From Combretum micranthum (lineage: Eukaryota > Streptophyta > Magnoliopsida > Myrtales > Combretaceae), in NCBI GenBank assembly GCA_024138025.1, contig JAMXBD010002840.1, forward strand, positions 62,001 through 126,000: 64,000 nt of DNA, given 5' to 3'. This document shows, in pieces, positions 50,301-62,808 of the stretch. The translations under genes were made by a program, and so were the position numbers. The notes under the pieces were generated by a model that was given only the letters and a program-made list of their open reading frames with translations, searched no databases and was not told the DNA's origin. Positions within the stretch are counted from its first letter, which is position 1. Each line of letters begins with the position of its first letter.

Positions 50301-52027
50301 AAGTATTGGGACCTTAGCTTCATCAAGGTACCCCGGGACTAAGAAAAGAAAAGGAAAGGAATTGTTTTAACTTGATGAGGACAAGTCTAAGACTAGAATG
50401 ACTAGTCTTAAAAATAACTTGAAATTAAATAAATTGCAATGAAGTAAATAAATTGCAAGACAATAAACTTATATGCTCTAAATAGTATATATAGCTATAT
50501 AGATATATTAGATAGTAATAAACATAAAAGAAACATAAAGGAACATAAAGGAATTTGTGATTATGAACAAAAACAAAGTATGAACCTATTGTTGCTTTCT
50601 TAACCTTCATGGTTCTAGAAAACGCACACTAAGTTCATAATAAGTAGATGAACATAAAGAAAGCTTGGAGGATTTTCTTGAAGAAAGTTTACCTAAACAA
50701 GAAACTAAAGAGAGCTTTCTTGTAAGACTTCTTGGAGAGGATTTTTGAGAGAGTTTGAGAGAGATTTTGGTATAGTAACTTTAGAGAAGAAGTGATGTGA
50801 AAGAAGTGAAGGTATGAGGGGGTATTTATAGGAAAATGTGGGAGATAATTTGTGTTAATTAAATAAGTAAAAATAAAACAAATTGGAAGAGATGGGAGAG
50901 GGGGCTGGTGCTACTCCTTGCATGGGGAAGGGGAAAATTTTATTTTTTTGTTATTTTGTTAATTAAAAGTAAGAAATGAAATATGCGAAGTTGTATTTGA
51001 AATGAAAATGTGTAAGAAATAAGTGTATGGTTTGTAAGAGTAGGTTGTAAGAAAAGTAGAGATAGATGAATAGTGTAGAATAGTAGAAAATAGTGTAGTA
51101 TAAAAGTAGACATGACAATTTAATGCCGATAGTAAGAAAATACGCGTATAAAAGCGATATCTGATATTTTTTGCTACCGAAAAATTACGAAATTGATATT
51201 TTTGAAAATCTCATATTTTTACGAGTCTAACGGTATATTCGGAATATTTTTCCTATTCCGGGCTTCCGGACATGTTTTTCAAGAACTGTCTAATCGGGTT
51301 CAAAGGACACTCGAATTCCTTCAATCTGATATTTTTATATAACCTATAGCTATTATGAACTATAATAGCTAACTTTTCCAACTTCGTTTTCTAGGGCTTG
51401 AAGAAACGGCAATGCCGGACTTAAGCGGTTACGATAAACTAGGGTTTTTGTTGGCTTAAGAATCCGGTCGACTTCCGATTAGGGTTTAAGCTTTTAAATT
51501 TGGATCCAAAAATTTGGGGATTTACATTACTTTTTCGGTTAATCACTTACGTGTATGATGTGTTATGAATGTGATTTTGGAAGTTCTCACTTACTAAGCT
51601 AGTATAGCTTACGTCCTTACAGTTTTTATTTACTGCAGCACCGGTTCATATGGCTTAGACAGAGGCAACTTACAGATCAGGTACAGGAGCTAGGCGTTTT
51701 CTCTAAAAGTTGTATTCAAGTTTGTTTAGACTTCCGTAGGAAACCAAGAGACTCTAGATGACTGTAAAAAACCTCTAAATGATATTCTTTTGCAGAGGAA
51801 TGCCCCTTAGATTTTGTAACTAATTACACACGTGTTTTGGTTTATTTTCTAATGCTATTGAATGCCAAATTAAACTCTTTTATCTCTCCATCGGTTCAAG
51901 TATTCTATTGTCGTAAAGAGACACCTTACGTCTATACAAGACTCTCGAAGGACTAAGGCAATAATTCGTGAGTCTTATGTGATATATAGCGGACTGTTAC
52001 GTTTATGATACCCTATGGGGCGTGATA
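47339..52027 (+). mobile_element. 5' LTR of element F, 5'-truncated and interrupted by solo LTR E2
   Basis: Made of 47,339-48,321 and 51,527-52,027, about 1.5 kb of an LTR whose relatives are 3.4 kb. It is collinear with the 3' part of LTR J (from about 25,600) and with the reverse complement of LTRs A and B, and ends GGGGCGTGATA (ACA changed to ATA). Landmarks: GATGGAGG block near 48,240, TCACTTACTAAGCTAG near 51,586, hairpin word near 51,795. A PBS follows at 52,036. Confidence 0.85.
48322..51526 (-). mobile_element. Solo LTR E2
   Basis: 3,205 bp, reverse: TGTTACGCCCC at 48,322 to GGGGATTTACA at 51,526, flanked by TCACT (48,317-48,321) and TTACT (51,527-51,531), a duplication with one change. 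A TATA box (CCTATAAATACC, minus) is near 50,826. Hairpin word GGGGCATTCCCC at 48,527-48,538. No coding region. Confidence 0.87.
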
Positions 52028-52035
52028 GTTTAAGT

Positions 52036-52047
52036 TGGTATCAGAGC
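52036..52047 (+). other. Primer-binding site of element F, abutted by LTR G
   Basis: TGGTATCAGAGC, eight bases after the LTR end. Its last five bases, AGAGC, are the target duplication of solo LTR G; the leader resumes CGAGCACTAGG at 55,554. Confidence 0.93.
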
Positions 52048-55000
52048 TGTCACGTCCCAAAGGGTACCCAAAATGCGAAAATCCACCACACTCAATATTT
52101 AAACTTAAGTGTGACAACCTTAGTCATCCCATAAGTTTACATACCGGGTGTAAGGTGTACTTGCACGACTTTTAGAGTCACACTTTGAATCGAATAGTCT
52201 TAACAAGGCATACAATAACATTGAGAATAGAAATCACAACAAGGTAAATAAATTAAATCTTTACAAAAGTCAAAGGGGCACACCCCTGCCAAAATAATAA
52301 ATAGAAGTATATCCAGTGTAAAACCATATTACAAACATCAGGGTTTGTGTTAAAGAGATTTTTCTAGAAGTCCACGCCTCTAGCTAGGTCCCGACTTCTT
52401 CAAAAGCTCCTTCATCCAAACGATAACCCTGTGAAAAGCGTTCTCTCGAAACGACCAAAAATAGGAACGCCACAACAAAACTATCGGGGTGTAAGCTAAC
52501 AGGCTTAGTAAGATTCATTTCCAAATATGTAATACTCAACAACAGTACATAACAGACAAGTTATTAACAACCATATGAATGCACAAGCATATGAGCATAC
52601 AATACATAAGACCGTCCAGAAATCTTATGTTGAATGGATTTACGCCCTCCATTCGGGGTTAGGTGTTTCAGGTCCATACAACCACATTTTAATTCTTTTC
52701 ACTTCTTATTTGTGTTGATACAGGTGCCCATCCACCACCTTTAAATTTTTACTGTGGTTGTACAGGTCCCATCCATTTAAATTTTTACTGTGTTGATACA
52801 GGTGCCCACCCACACACATTTTCAATTCCAGCCCATACGCCAACACTCGAGTTTACAGGCCCCTCGTTGCCCAAATTATTATGCTTTCTTCCCACAAAGG
52901 TATAATAACTTATGCAATTTGACTCACCACGTGATATGCATGTACATTTTATTCATATAATCGTAGCAGATTAAGTGCAATCATAGAGAATTTTAGATAA
53001 TCCAAGTCTATACTAGCTTATACAGGGATTTTTCAACAAGTCTCGTCTCGATATACTTATCATTCATTCAACCAAGATTAGATCACAAATCATTATAATT
53101 TTATCTTTTCCTAATTCTAATGCCACTACGATTACAAGCACATACATGAGTACAACTATTTAAGAAATGAACTCACTCGGCCATGGAGAGAAATCCACTA
53201 GTCGTAGTAGTCCTCGAGGAGTAGAAATCCATCCTCCAATTCACCTAAGTATAAGGAATACCCGAAATGAGTATTTCTTATAAAGTTCTAATAACTTAAC
53301 TATTCTAACTACTAAGTTCGTCAATTTCTGCATAAGCTAAAGTCCTAACTTTAAATGACCATATCTAACTCATTTTAACTCGGAATTGAGCATATAATAT
53401 ACCGATTCCTATCTACTTCGAAAGATGTATCCACTCCTAATATTATTTTCAAGTTTTGAAAATGTTTAGGTCACAAAATAAGCTGATCAGTTCTGATCGG
53501 TCGAAGATTCCAATTCGAAAAATAGTTTTGTGAATGTTTGTGATGTTTCTAGCATATAGTTTAACTACACATGCAATATTGATGATTTCCTATCATGAAT
53601 GACATGATATGAACTTGATGCATGCATGCTATTGACATTATTTACTAAAAGGAAATTTACGAAACTTTTTATTTGTAAAACTCCATGACTATATACTTTC
53701 AAGAAATCTAGTTTTCTAACTTTGACCATCCTCTTTGTTTTGGATTTATTTTCTTAAGAAAATCACGTTATCCTTGTTCAAATTGAGTTTTCATTATACC
53801 TATTACCCAAGCCTTCATTTCTACATAAAAACTTGCATTTTACACTTTGCAAATATGTTTTCAAATAGGATTTATCCAAAAATCCGAATTTCTTGAACTT
53901 AAATTTTTGAATGATTCTTTTGGGAAAAACTTGTTTAATGCATTGAAACTTAAGACTTTAAGATATCTATCACTTAAGAACTCCATTTAATACATAAAAC
54001 TTCTATTTTGAGCTTAGATGATAGGTGTTCTTATGGCCTACATTCACAATTACGAATTTCATATGTTGACTACTATCTCAAAATTTTCCATCTAGGTTCC
54101 ACTTCTTGTTTTATACATTATTCTCATCAAAACTCATTTCAACTTATAAAAATCACTACTTAAGGATACCTATTACCTATATCCTTCATTTTTCACATAA
54201 ACACGAGTTTTAAAGTTGATAAAAGAGTTTTCAAAATAGGTCTTTAAAACCATACGAATTTGTCTTTGAACATTTCAAACAAAAACTTTCCTTTGTAAGT
54301 TCCTTGTTTTATTTGCCTAAGGATCAACCAACTACAACATCTATATACACAAACAAAGCCTTCATGAGCATGAAAACATAAATCATCCATAAGATCATAA
54401 ATGTCAAGCATGGTATAAGTATCTAAAAGCTAGATCTACTACTTATAATGTATGAAATGAAGTTTAAGAGCATGAACATGGGTTTTATGCTAGATCTCTA
54501 CTTTAACCTACTTTTACATGCATAAACATGAAAATATTTCAACAAAAACTTAATCAAAAACAAGATCTACTCTTGTGATGGCTTGATATTCATGTAGTAG
54601 CATTTTCTTGTCCCTAACAAGTGCTCATGGGGACTTAGAGTGAAAACACTCATGAATAATCTTGCCATTACAAGATTAGATGGTAATAAGGCTTAAGAAT
54701 CATCACCTAAGGCTTGAAATAGATGAGAAATGAAGAAGAAATGAAGCTTGTGTGTGTGTGTGAGGGGAAGAAAGCTCACAGCAAGAGGGAGGAAATGAGA
54801 GGGTTTGAGAGCTTTTGGAACAAATGAAATGAAAATGAAAGAGAGAGAAAAAAAAAGACTATTTATATTAAGTGAATTAAGGTTTGTTTCTTTGTAAAAA
54901 GGAGATAAAATAAAACAAATTGAGGGGGAAAAAGGAGGGGGGTGCGCCGGTCACAAGGAGTGAGAGAGAGAGAGATTTGATTTTATTTGAAATTGTAATT

Positions 55001-55553
55001 TATGTAATAAAATGTATTAAATGTAATAATTTAGTAAGAAACAAAAATTTCTTGGAAAAGAAAATTTAATGAGTAGTTGTAAGGTTGTAAGACTAGGGTA
55101 TGGGTGTGTGTGTAGTAGGTTGTACTTGTGAATAGTACTAAATAGTAGATAAGACATTTACTTTACCGGTAGTAAAGAAAATACGGGAAAAAGGCTCTAA
55201 CTGTAATTTTTATAACCCGAAAAATTATAAAACGTATATTTTTGAAATCCTTATAAAATTTCGGTTCTAAAGAGTATTTCGGAATATTTTTCTGAGTTTC
55301 TAGTTTCGGGCTCGCTTTTCCGTAATGGAGCTCGGGAAAGCCCAGAATAGAAAATTTTTCGAAATCAAAACTTTTTATGGTTTGAAATATACTTTAAAAC
55401 AATAATCCACATTAAATTATTCTATAGAGGTTCTTTTAAATTGAAATTGAAGAAAGGATCCAAGGTTCTTAGGTTGCTCATACTAATCTTGTTTAGGGTT
55501 TTGGTTTTCGATTTTCGAAGTTTACTCAGTTACTAAGAAATCCGGGGTTTATA
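52048..55553 (-). mobile_element. Solo LTR G, same family as LTR J
   Basis: 3,506 bp, reverse: TGTCACGTCCC at 52,048 to CCGGGGTTTATA at 55,553 (ACA changed to ATA). Target duplication AGAGC / CGAGC with one change. Collinear with the reverse complement of the J LTRs, including the CA/GT repeat (about 54,750), modules (about 53,780-54,260) and a TATAAATAG-type box near 54,865. Confidence 0.88.
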
Positions 55554-56661
55554 CGAGCACTAGGTTGTAAAGCAGGACAATAGAACTTAAAAGGCTTAGG
55601 AATTTGAGTAACTAAACAACAGGACAAAACGGAGTTAAAAGTTCAAGCTAACTAAAATTCTTTTATTGGTGTAGGTTTCTTTAGGGGAAACGAGGGAAAG
55701 GGCAAGAAATTTTGTTAAAAGGCACGAAGAAACTTTTATGGAATACCGTTTAAGATTAAGGACCTTGTGTGAAGATTTTGCTCTAGGTCGAAGACCCCGG
55801 ACCATGATTGAGATGTATAAGATGTGGGAAGAAGGTCTTAGGTATACTCGATGGGTGTCAGTAGTATACCAAATCAGATATGATCCCATTAGGAGGAAGA
55901 GATGAACTATGTTGCAGACAATATATACAATGGAAAGAATTATGGTGGAATATGGAAGAGAGCCAATATTGAGGGAAGCTACTTTCATATTGAAAAATGA
56001 GGGACATCCCACATATCCAGACTTTGGGGTATGGACTACCATTGGACCCTTATATGTCTATGCCATGATGATCTTATGAATCATAGAGAAGGGAATATAG
56101 CAGATGCTAGGAACCATTTTGTTTGGCAGGGTGTATACTTAGATATTAGACCACCAACAGTAGGGATTCAAACCCCTCATGCCAGTGAAATTGGAATGCA
56201 GCTACCGATGGAGCCTGTGGAAGGAAATGGTGATGAGGTGAATAGTCATGAGAATGAGAATGAATGAGAATGAAAACGAACATGGGAATGAGGATGTAAA
56301 TGAAGAGAATGAAGAGGAGGAAGAAGAAGAGGAAGAGGATCCGGAGGAAGATCCAAATTGGGCCAATGAGAACAAAGCTAGAACCCCACTGCCCATGATG
56401 TTGGAGGAAGAACCCAATCTTGAGTCAAACCCACCAATTATGGATTTTGATCGAGACTTGGAGATTCTTGATTGTGGTAGGGTAGAAGCTAACCCAGACC
56501 CAACCATTTGGAGGGATATTTATGAAGTGAATGAACACCCTAGGATGACTCATGAGAGAGTGACCAATGAGATAGTCAACGATCCTATGGAAGTGGAAAA
56601 TGAGAATGAGGCCATATTGAGGGAAGCCAGAGAGAATGTGGATAGGTTTTGGGAGGAATGA
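55554..56661 (+). pseudogene. Extra ORF upstream of gag in element F (unrecognised)
   Basis: Coding-like sequence between PBS and gag, best seen from ATG at 55,738: EYRLRLRTLCEDFALGRRPR, MIEMYKMWEEGLRYTRW, a stop at 55,903, then YGREPILREATFILKNEGHP and YPDFGVWTTIGPLYVYA. A frameshift near 56,075 leads to NIADARNHFVWQGVYLDIRP; a second near 56,262 leads to a very acidic Glu-rich stretch (56,290-56,360) and ends at 56,661 with ENVDRFWEE. I recognise no family. The Glu run is low complexity and proves nothing by itself. Extra ORFs before gag are known in Tat/Ogre elements, not, to my knowledge, as a regular part of Tekay-type chromoviruses. Confidence 0.5.
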
Positions 56662-57465
56662 AGGTTAGATAGGAGGCAATGAGATAGACAAGGAGCAGAG
56701 AGGATGATAGGAGAATAAAGATGAACATAAAGAATTAGCCTGACCCCTTAGGAGGAGAAGATTGACTGTGAGGGCTTATCTAAGCCAATTCATCCGTATG
56801 GACAACGGGAGTTCATAATAGAGCTTGACTTCCGAGTCTGACCCCGAGATTCTAATTGATGAAGGAGAAAGATAAAAACAAGATAAACCCCTATAGTCCA
56901 ATAGAAATTTTGTAATGAGTAATGGGGATGACAATTTTCTCTTAAGTTCTTTAATGAATCTAGTATGGTGCATCTTTTATCTTTCGTTGTTTGCTTCTTT
57001 TTAATCGGCTATTAGAGCGTAGGATTAATACTAGAATAGCGATTAGGCAAGTTTTATGTACCTAAAAGTAAAACTATTGACTAATGTAAGACCTCGCTTT
57101 CTAGTGAAATTCTATGTGTTTTATTCAAAAGGAATAGTACCATTTCTTAATATGAGTAACAAAATATTTTGAATAATTAAAGTTATGCAATAATCATAAT
57201 GGATAACAACCGATTTCTAGACGCATGAGCATCATTCCATTCATCGCATCATCATGATTGATTTCGACTTTATGGTTCTATTATGAGCTTTATACTTCAA
57301 TGTTTTATTTTGATTTATTCTTGAGATTTCATGATTTGGGATTCCTATTTTAATTCATTGTCTTTAGAAAGACGTAGTTGATTTTATAATTCTATGAATT
57401 CAAAATTTAGCTTTATAACTCAAACTTAAAGCGAAACCTTAAAACTTACAGAATAATGTGCAAAC
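56662..57465 (+). other. Non-coding spacer between extra ORF and gag, element F
   Basis: AT-rich, T-rich toward its end, no supported ORF. The corresponding region in J is 27,493-27,675. Confidence 0.5.
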
Positions 57466-58847
57466 AGACGAAATCGTTGGATTCGCAATCGAAAGCAAGA
57501 ACCTATCCCGAACGAAGCCAACCAACCCGCTATATCTCAACCAAACCAACAGGAAGTAGCACCCCAGAATCCGCAAAATGAAATGATGAATGCGATTAGG
57601 TAGTTAGCCAATCTTCTAAACACATTCATCTAGAACCAAAATCAAAATCAGAACCCGCAACAAGGACAAAGTGTCAGGGATTCTGCCCCTACCACCACCA
57701 CCCGCAGATCACCGGGAGGTGACTACTGAGGTCCCAGCTCCACAGGAGGAGCATTCTTATAACGTACCATTACCACCGCCTCCGCCATATCGAAGGCCTC
57801 ACCAAAGCTCTCTACCAGACTTTATGAAGAGCAATCGGTATTTTGATGGGGCTTTCGGCAAACCTGATGAAGCCGAAGACTGGTTGGCACAGATTGAACG
57901 CTCCTTTGAAGCTTATGAGACTCCACCATATTTGCAATTGGAATATGGGGCGTATATGTTAAGGTACAATGCAAAGTCTGGTGGGACTCTAAAAGAAGAA
58001 GTTTAACTCCACCCATCACATGGGAGTCATTTCGTAGGGAATTCTTGGAAAATTATTTTCCCTCCAGTTTAAGAGTGAAATACAGTAGAGACTTCTTGCA
58101 TGCTAAGCAGAGCGTAGAACTGTGGAACAGTATGAGACTGAGTTCACCATCTATTATAGTATGCACCTAAATCCTTCAGAGATAGCGAGGAGCTGAAGAA
58201 AAAGGTGTTTTTTGGAGGTTTGGATGAGGATCTAAGGATTAAATTAGAAGAATTTGGAATGAGAACCTACCCGGAGTTGGTAGAAAAGGCTCGGATGATT
58301 GAAGGAGCCAAGAAGAGAAAATACCAAGAACCTAACAAAAGAGTGTTTGGAAGGAGGCCGCTCAATGCCTCGAGTTCAGGGTTTAAGGGAAATAGGTACA
58401 AGCCATACCACGGATTTAAGGACAATGCTAATGGGAGGCCGAATCAGTCAAAGGCCAGTATCACTTGCTGGAAGTGCGAGGAGGCCCATTACTCTAGGCT
58501 GTGTCCGCAGCTAAGGAATAAGTGTTACTATTGAGGCGAATCTGGCCACATGATCTACGCATGTCCGAAGAAAATGACCATGACCTGCTTTATCTGTAAA
58601 GAAAAAGGGCACCTGGCTTCTGAATGCTCACAAAGGAAAACTGTGGCCACTCGACCTTTTGGGACTTTGAGCAATGCTAATACCATGAGGCTAGGGAGTA
58701 AAACTGGAAGCCGTGCAGCATCAGGTATGCATGGGATGAGACTCTACAATTTCGAGGGCCAGTGGATGGTAGAGAAGGAGGATGATGAGGATGTGGAGTT
58801 GGCCGCCTTAGACCAAGGAGACGGCGTGGATAGCGGCCTAATAACAG
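57466..58847 (+). pseudogene. Gag of element F, with three zinc knuckles
   Basis: Starts with an Arg-rich RRNRWIRNRKQEP and Gln/Asn-rich region containing two stops. A Pro-rich stretch follows, then LPDFMKSNRYFDGAFGKPDE and AEDWLAQIERSFEAYETPP (about 57,810-57,920), the capsid start. Frameshifts follow near 58,000-58,200, then FFGGLDEDLRIKLEEFGMRT (58,208) and VEKARMIEGAKKRK. Knuckles: CWKCEEAHYSRLC (C-X2-C-X3-H-X4-C), CYYxGESGHMIYAC with the second Cys now a TGA stop, and an intact CFICKEKGHLASEC. The frame ends SGLITG at a donor-like site, exactly as in J. Confidence 0.87.
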
Positions 58848-59006
58848 GTTAGTTGCAAAACCCTCTTAAGTTAAAGTTCTTTATTTAATAGTTTTCTTTT
58901 AAAGGAATTAAACTTGTGAAAAGGGAAAGCTAGAATCTAAAACCTCCAAATAGGTAGTAGTGAGAGTGTTTAGGATCGAGTAGTGATGGATGTTTGTTGA
59001 CCACAA
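58848..59006 (+). other. Candidate intron between gag and protease, element F
   Basis: ACAG followed by GTTAGTTG at 58,848 and, 159 bases on, CCACAA before GGCACATACGG. The position matches the J insert, the length is similar (159 versus 153) and the last part is alike (TGTTGACCACAAGG against TGTTGGACGCAGG). In F the frame would be restored by removing 58,848-59,006, which requires that the acceptor AG has mutated to AA. Without removal, the gag frame stops immediately at TAG. Confidence 0.45.
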
Positions 59007-60727
59007 GGCACATACGGGTGAATGAAATTGAGGCTTATGTTTTGTTTGACACGGGAGTGAACCACTCATTTGTCACCACTAGTTTGGCTAGGTGACTTGG
59101 ATTACCTATAGCCACAACTATCGCTAGCCTGAGAATTAAAACACCTACAGGAAGTGTCTTGTCAACTCGGGAAGTAATAAGGAATTGTCCATTGGAGATC
59201 CAAAGGCATCACTCCATGAGTGATTTGATAGTATTGGAGATGAATAAGTACGAAGTTATACTTGGTATGAACTGGTTAAGCAAGGTTAAAGCTATAGTGG
59301 ATTCCCAAAAGAGGATAGTGAACTTCAATGATCAATCAAGAAAAGGAGTGGAGTTCGTGGGAGAAACCATAGTTCCAAGAAAACTTAGATTAAATTCTTT
59401 TGAATTGATGATGGAAGAAGAAGAGATCGTCCCTATCGAAGGTATTTTGGATGAGGAGGAAACTCGGAAGGAAAAGGATATACCAATGGTAAATGAGTAT
59501 TTGGACGTGTTTCCAGAAATATTACCTGGGTTACTACCGAAAAGAGAAATTAACTTTGAAATTGTATTGGCTCCAGATACCGAACCAATATCTAAGGCAC
59601 CATACCGAATGGCAACGGCTGAGTTAAAGGAGCTAAAGACCCAATTACAGGAACTCTTAGATCAGAAATTCATAAGACCAAGTGTGTCGCCATGGGGCGT
59701 ACCTGTCCTATTTGTTAAGAAGAAGGATAAATCTATTATTATCGTGAGCTAAACAAGGTTACAGTCAAGAATTGATACCCCTTACCGAGGATTGATGATT
59801 TGTTTGATCATCTCTAAGGAGCGTGCATGCTTTTACGCATTGATTTGCGCTCAGGATATCATCAACTAAGAATAAAGCCTGAGGATGTACTAAAGACGGC
59901 TTTCCATACCCGTTATGGACATTACGAATTTCTGGTGATGTCATTTGGACTGACTAATGCACCAGCTACACTTATGGATCTTATGAACAATGTCTACAAG
60001 CCACTTCTGGATAAGTGTGTAATCGTCTTCATAGATGATATTTTGATATACTCCAAGAATAAGGAACAACATGAGGAATATCTTCGGATGGCGTTACAAA
60101 ATTTGAGGGAAAACAAGTTGTACGCCAAATTATCCAAATGTGACTTTTGGTTAGATAAAATATCTTTACTTTGACATGTTGTAATAGGAGAAGGGATATC
60201 AGTTGACCCAGAAAAGATTAAATTTGTAGTAGACTGGAAATAGCCACAAACAGTTACCGAAGTAAGAAGCTTCCTAAGATTGGTTGGTTATTATCGCAAG
60301 TTTGTGAAGGATTTTTCAAAGATAGCTAAGACCTTAACTCAATTGACACAAAAGAGCGAAAAAGTTTGTTGGACGGATATAAACGAGAACAGAGTTTTCA
60401 AGAGTTGAAACAACGGTTAGTATCGGCACCAATTCTAGTTCTATCAGACCTAGAAAAGTCTTATACGGTGCATAGTGGCACTTCAAGGAATGGCCTTGGG
60501 TGTGTACTAATGCAAGAAGGGAAGGTTATTGCCTATGCCTCTCGACAATTAAGACCTCACGAGCAGAACTATCCTACGCATAATCTGGAATTGGCCACAG
60601 CTGTCTTTGCCTTAAAACTTTGGAGACATTATCTGTATGGGCTAACATGTGAAGTATACACGGATTACAAAAGTTTTAAGTATTTATTCACACAAAAGGA
60701 ATTAAATATGAGGCAAAGAAGATGGAG
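59007..60727 (+). pseudogene. Protease, RT and partial RNase H of element F
   Basis: Protease active site YVLFDTGVNHSFVTT (about 59,035). [22 protein letters not shown], a disrupted YRELNKV and [10 protein letters not shown] (stops near 59,775 and 59,817), [32 protein letters not shown], catalytic [11 protein letters not shown] (about 60,025), KCDFWLDKI. Further stops lie near 60,172 and 60,241. RNase H begins [11 protein letters not shown] where HSDAS is expected, so its first catalytic Asp is Gly; [11 protein letters not shown] and MRQRRW follow. The sequence ends at 60,727, so the rest of RNase H, integrase and chromodomain are missing. RT blocks closely resemble J. Confidence 0.93.
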
Positions 60728-62271
60728 TGTTTCGGGCTTAAGAAAAACACAAATTTGCAGTCGGAATTTTTGATACAAATTTTGTGGCATTGGGTGACGA
60801 TTTTTTATCTGATTTTGATAGATTTGTGGCTGATTTTTTACGGCATTAATTGTGTTTTTTTTTTTTGTAGTTAATTAATGTCATTTATATGTGTAAATTA
60901 GGGGCTCAACTTGCTTGAAAATCCGATCAAAATCGGGTTGAAATTGGAGTTGAAAAGTTTGAATTTCTGCTCCAGTTTTTCATGGATTTTTAGACAGATT
61001 TCTTCATCTAAATTTTTAATTAATTGTTGGTGTTTAAAGTGTCCATTTAGAGGCCTCTTATTGATGCTCATTTAGTAAAAAAAAAATAACTAAAGCAAGG
61101 CCTATAATTTTATCAATATCGAAGCTAAAATGGTGTGTTGTGTAGCTGCTGTTCTTGCTTAATTTCCTCTATTGTAGCTTGCTTGATTGGAAATTTCAAG
61201 GCCATTTGGAGCTATTTTGGTTACTTGTTTGGGTTGAATTTCTTAGAATTTAATTTTGATCTGATGTGGATTGTTTTGGTTGGAGTTCATGTCATTTTCA
61301 AGTTGAACTTTAGAGCTCAAATTTGGATCAAAAGATGGATGTGAGGGATGCAATTCTACAGTCGAGAATTTCCACTGCTGTTGTTCCATAGTAGTTGAAG
61401 CTCCAATTGTAGCTATTTTACTCTTGAATTTGATATGAAATTCTTGTGCATTTAATGTGTATTATAGGTGAAGCTTTTGGATTGGTTAAGGTGCCTTTTT
61501 CAAGTTGAATTAGGTTGTTAAATTTGGAGCAAAGTTGGACGTAAATTAAGTTTGCTGCAACCGAGAAAACTGGAAAAATTTCATCCTCCCCTGCTCCTAT
61601 TCAACGTGAAGACTTCTGCACTATTTCCTTTGTTTCCACGTGATTTGCAATTCAGCGAGTCTATTTCATTTTTTATTTTTTTATTGTTTGATTAATAATT
61701 AATTAAAATAATTTAACCAATATTAATTTATAAACATATATTTATAACGGTTAGATACGAGTTTTATCGGAATAAAATTATCTAAGTTCTTAAAAAAAAT
61801 TCTAGATTGTTTGTATAAATTTTTCAAGTTCAATAAATTAAATTAGGAACCAATTCTTAATGAATTGAAAATTTCCTAAAAAGTATAACAGCGGGTTTGA
61901 AATTTTCATTTTAGATCTAGATTAATAATTATTGATCGGTGTTAGTATCTATTTGTATTTGTAAACTTAGTAATTCATCTTTGGATTATTGTTTTATACC
62001 GATAATTTTTTTTATTAGACTAAATCTTATCGGTTTTGAAATTTAGAGATACTTCTAATTATATCTTGAATTATCAGTTCAAGATACGAAATCTCGTTTT
62101 TTATATCTATTAAGGTCAAAGAAATTTTTATTTGGGTTTTTCAAACTAAGAATGAGTTTATTATAACTCATAGATCTATTCTAGGATTTTTATTGGGTTC
62201 TAAATTCACTATCTAATTTGTGTTTTCTATTTTATTATCGTATACTATTGTGAAAAATCTCGGGGTTTACA
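60728..62271. mobile_element. Possible LTR, 1.5 kb, truncating element F
   Basis: Begins TGTTTCGGGCTTAAG right after the RNase H break and ends CTCGGGGTTTACA at 62,271, so it has TG...CA limits and an end like those of LTRs A-C. No target duplication was found (TGGAG left, TTAGC right) and the middle matches nothing else here. AT-rich, no supported gene; the 69-codon frame at 61,135 is without family likeness. Confidence 0.3.
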
Positions 62272-62808
62272 TTAGCCAAAAAAGTTACCGGTGTAGTGGC
62301 CAGCATAGGCTACGTTTTTCCTAAGCAACGTTGGTGTTTTTCCTAAGTGACTTACATCTATAAATAGACCCCTTGACTTATGAAATTGTCACACCATTCC
62401 TCAGGCAGAACCCTAGGGAAATAGGTCTATCTCTAGTCTATTTTGATCAATTTCTTTAGATAATTATTCTAATTTTAAGTTTTCATATGATTAAAGGAGA
62501 TTCAATATCTAGTAGAGAAACCCTAAATTGGATTTGGAGATTTATGGTTTTGATTCAAGATAAAGGTAAAACTTTTATTATAGTTTTGTGATTCCTAAGG
62601 TCAATAGATTATAGAAATATGTTTATAGTAATTAATAATAGTTAATTACTCGTAACAGGAGATTGATTGAATTAGAGTACTATTGCGAGCGAGATCTACA
62701 AGTTCTAGGTAATGTAGATCTATCCTATCTTTGTGGTTCTAAAGTCGTAATCTTTTGTAGTTGTTTTATTAATTAAAGATTGTATATTTATATTGAAGGA
62801 ATTGAGGA
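62272..62808 (+). mobile_element. Forward LTR fragment, K-like
   Basis: CCGGTG/CCAGC words at 62,286-62,335, then a TATA box TATAAATAG at 62,359-62,367 and a leader resembling the reverse complement of 18,700-19,130 in LTR K. Its 5' part is lost at 62,271 and it is interrupted at 62,809 by the D2 LTR. Confidence 0.45.
62359..62367 (+). promoter_or_regulatory. TATA box of the K-like LTR fragment
   Basis: TATAAATAG about 25 bases after the CCGGTG-type motif block, the same order as at 38,991-39,591. Confidence 0.5.

Noticed and set aside
56202..56507. Minus-strand Ser-rich ORF of 101 codons
   Set aside because: Antisense shadow of the Glu-rich acidic stretch in element F's extra ORF.
60728..62271. 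Clean solo LTR insertion in F's RNase H
   Set aside because: TG...CA-like ends exist, but there is no target duplication and RNase H does not resume at 62,272; kept only as a low-confidence element.
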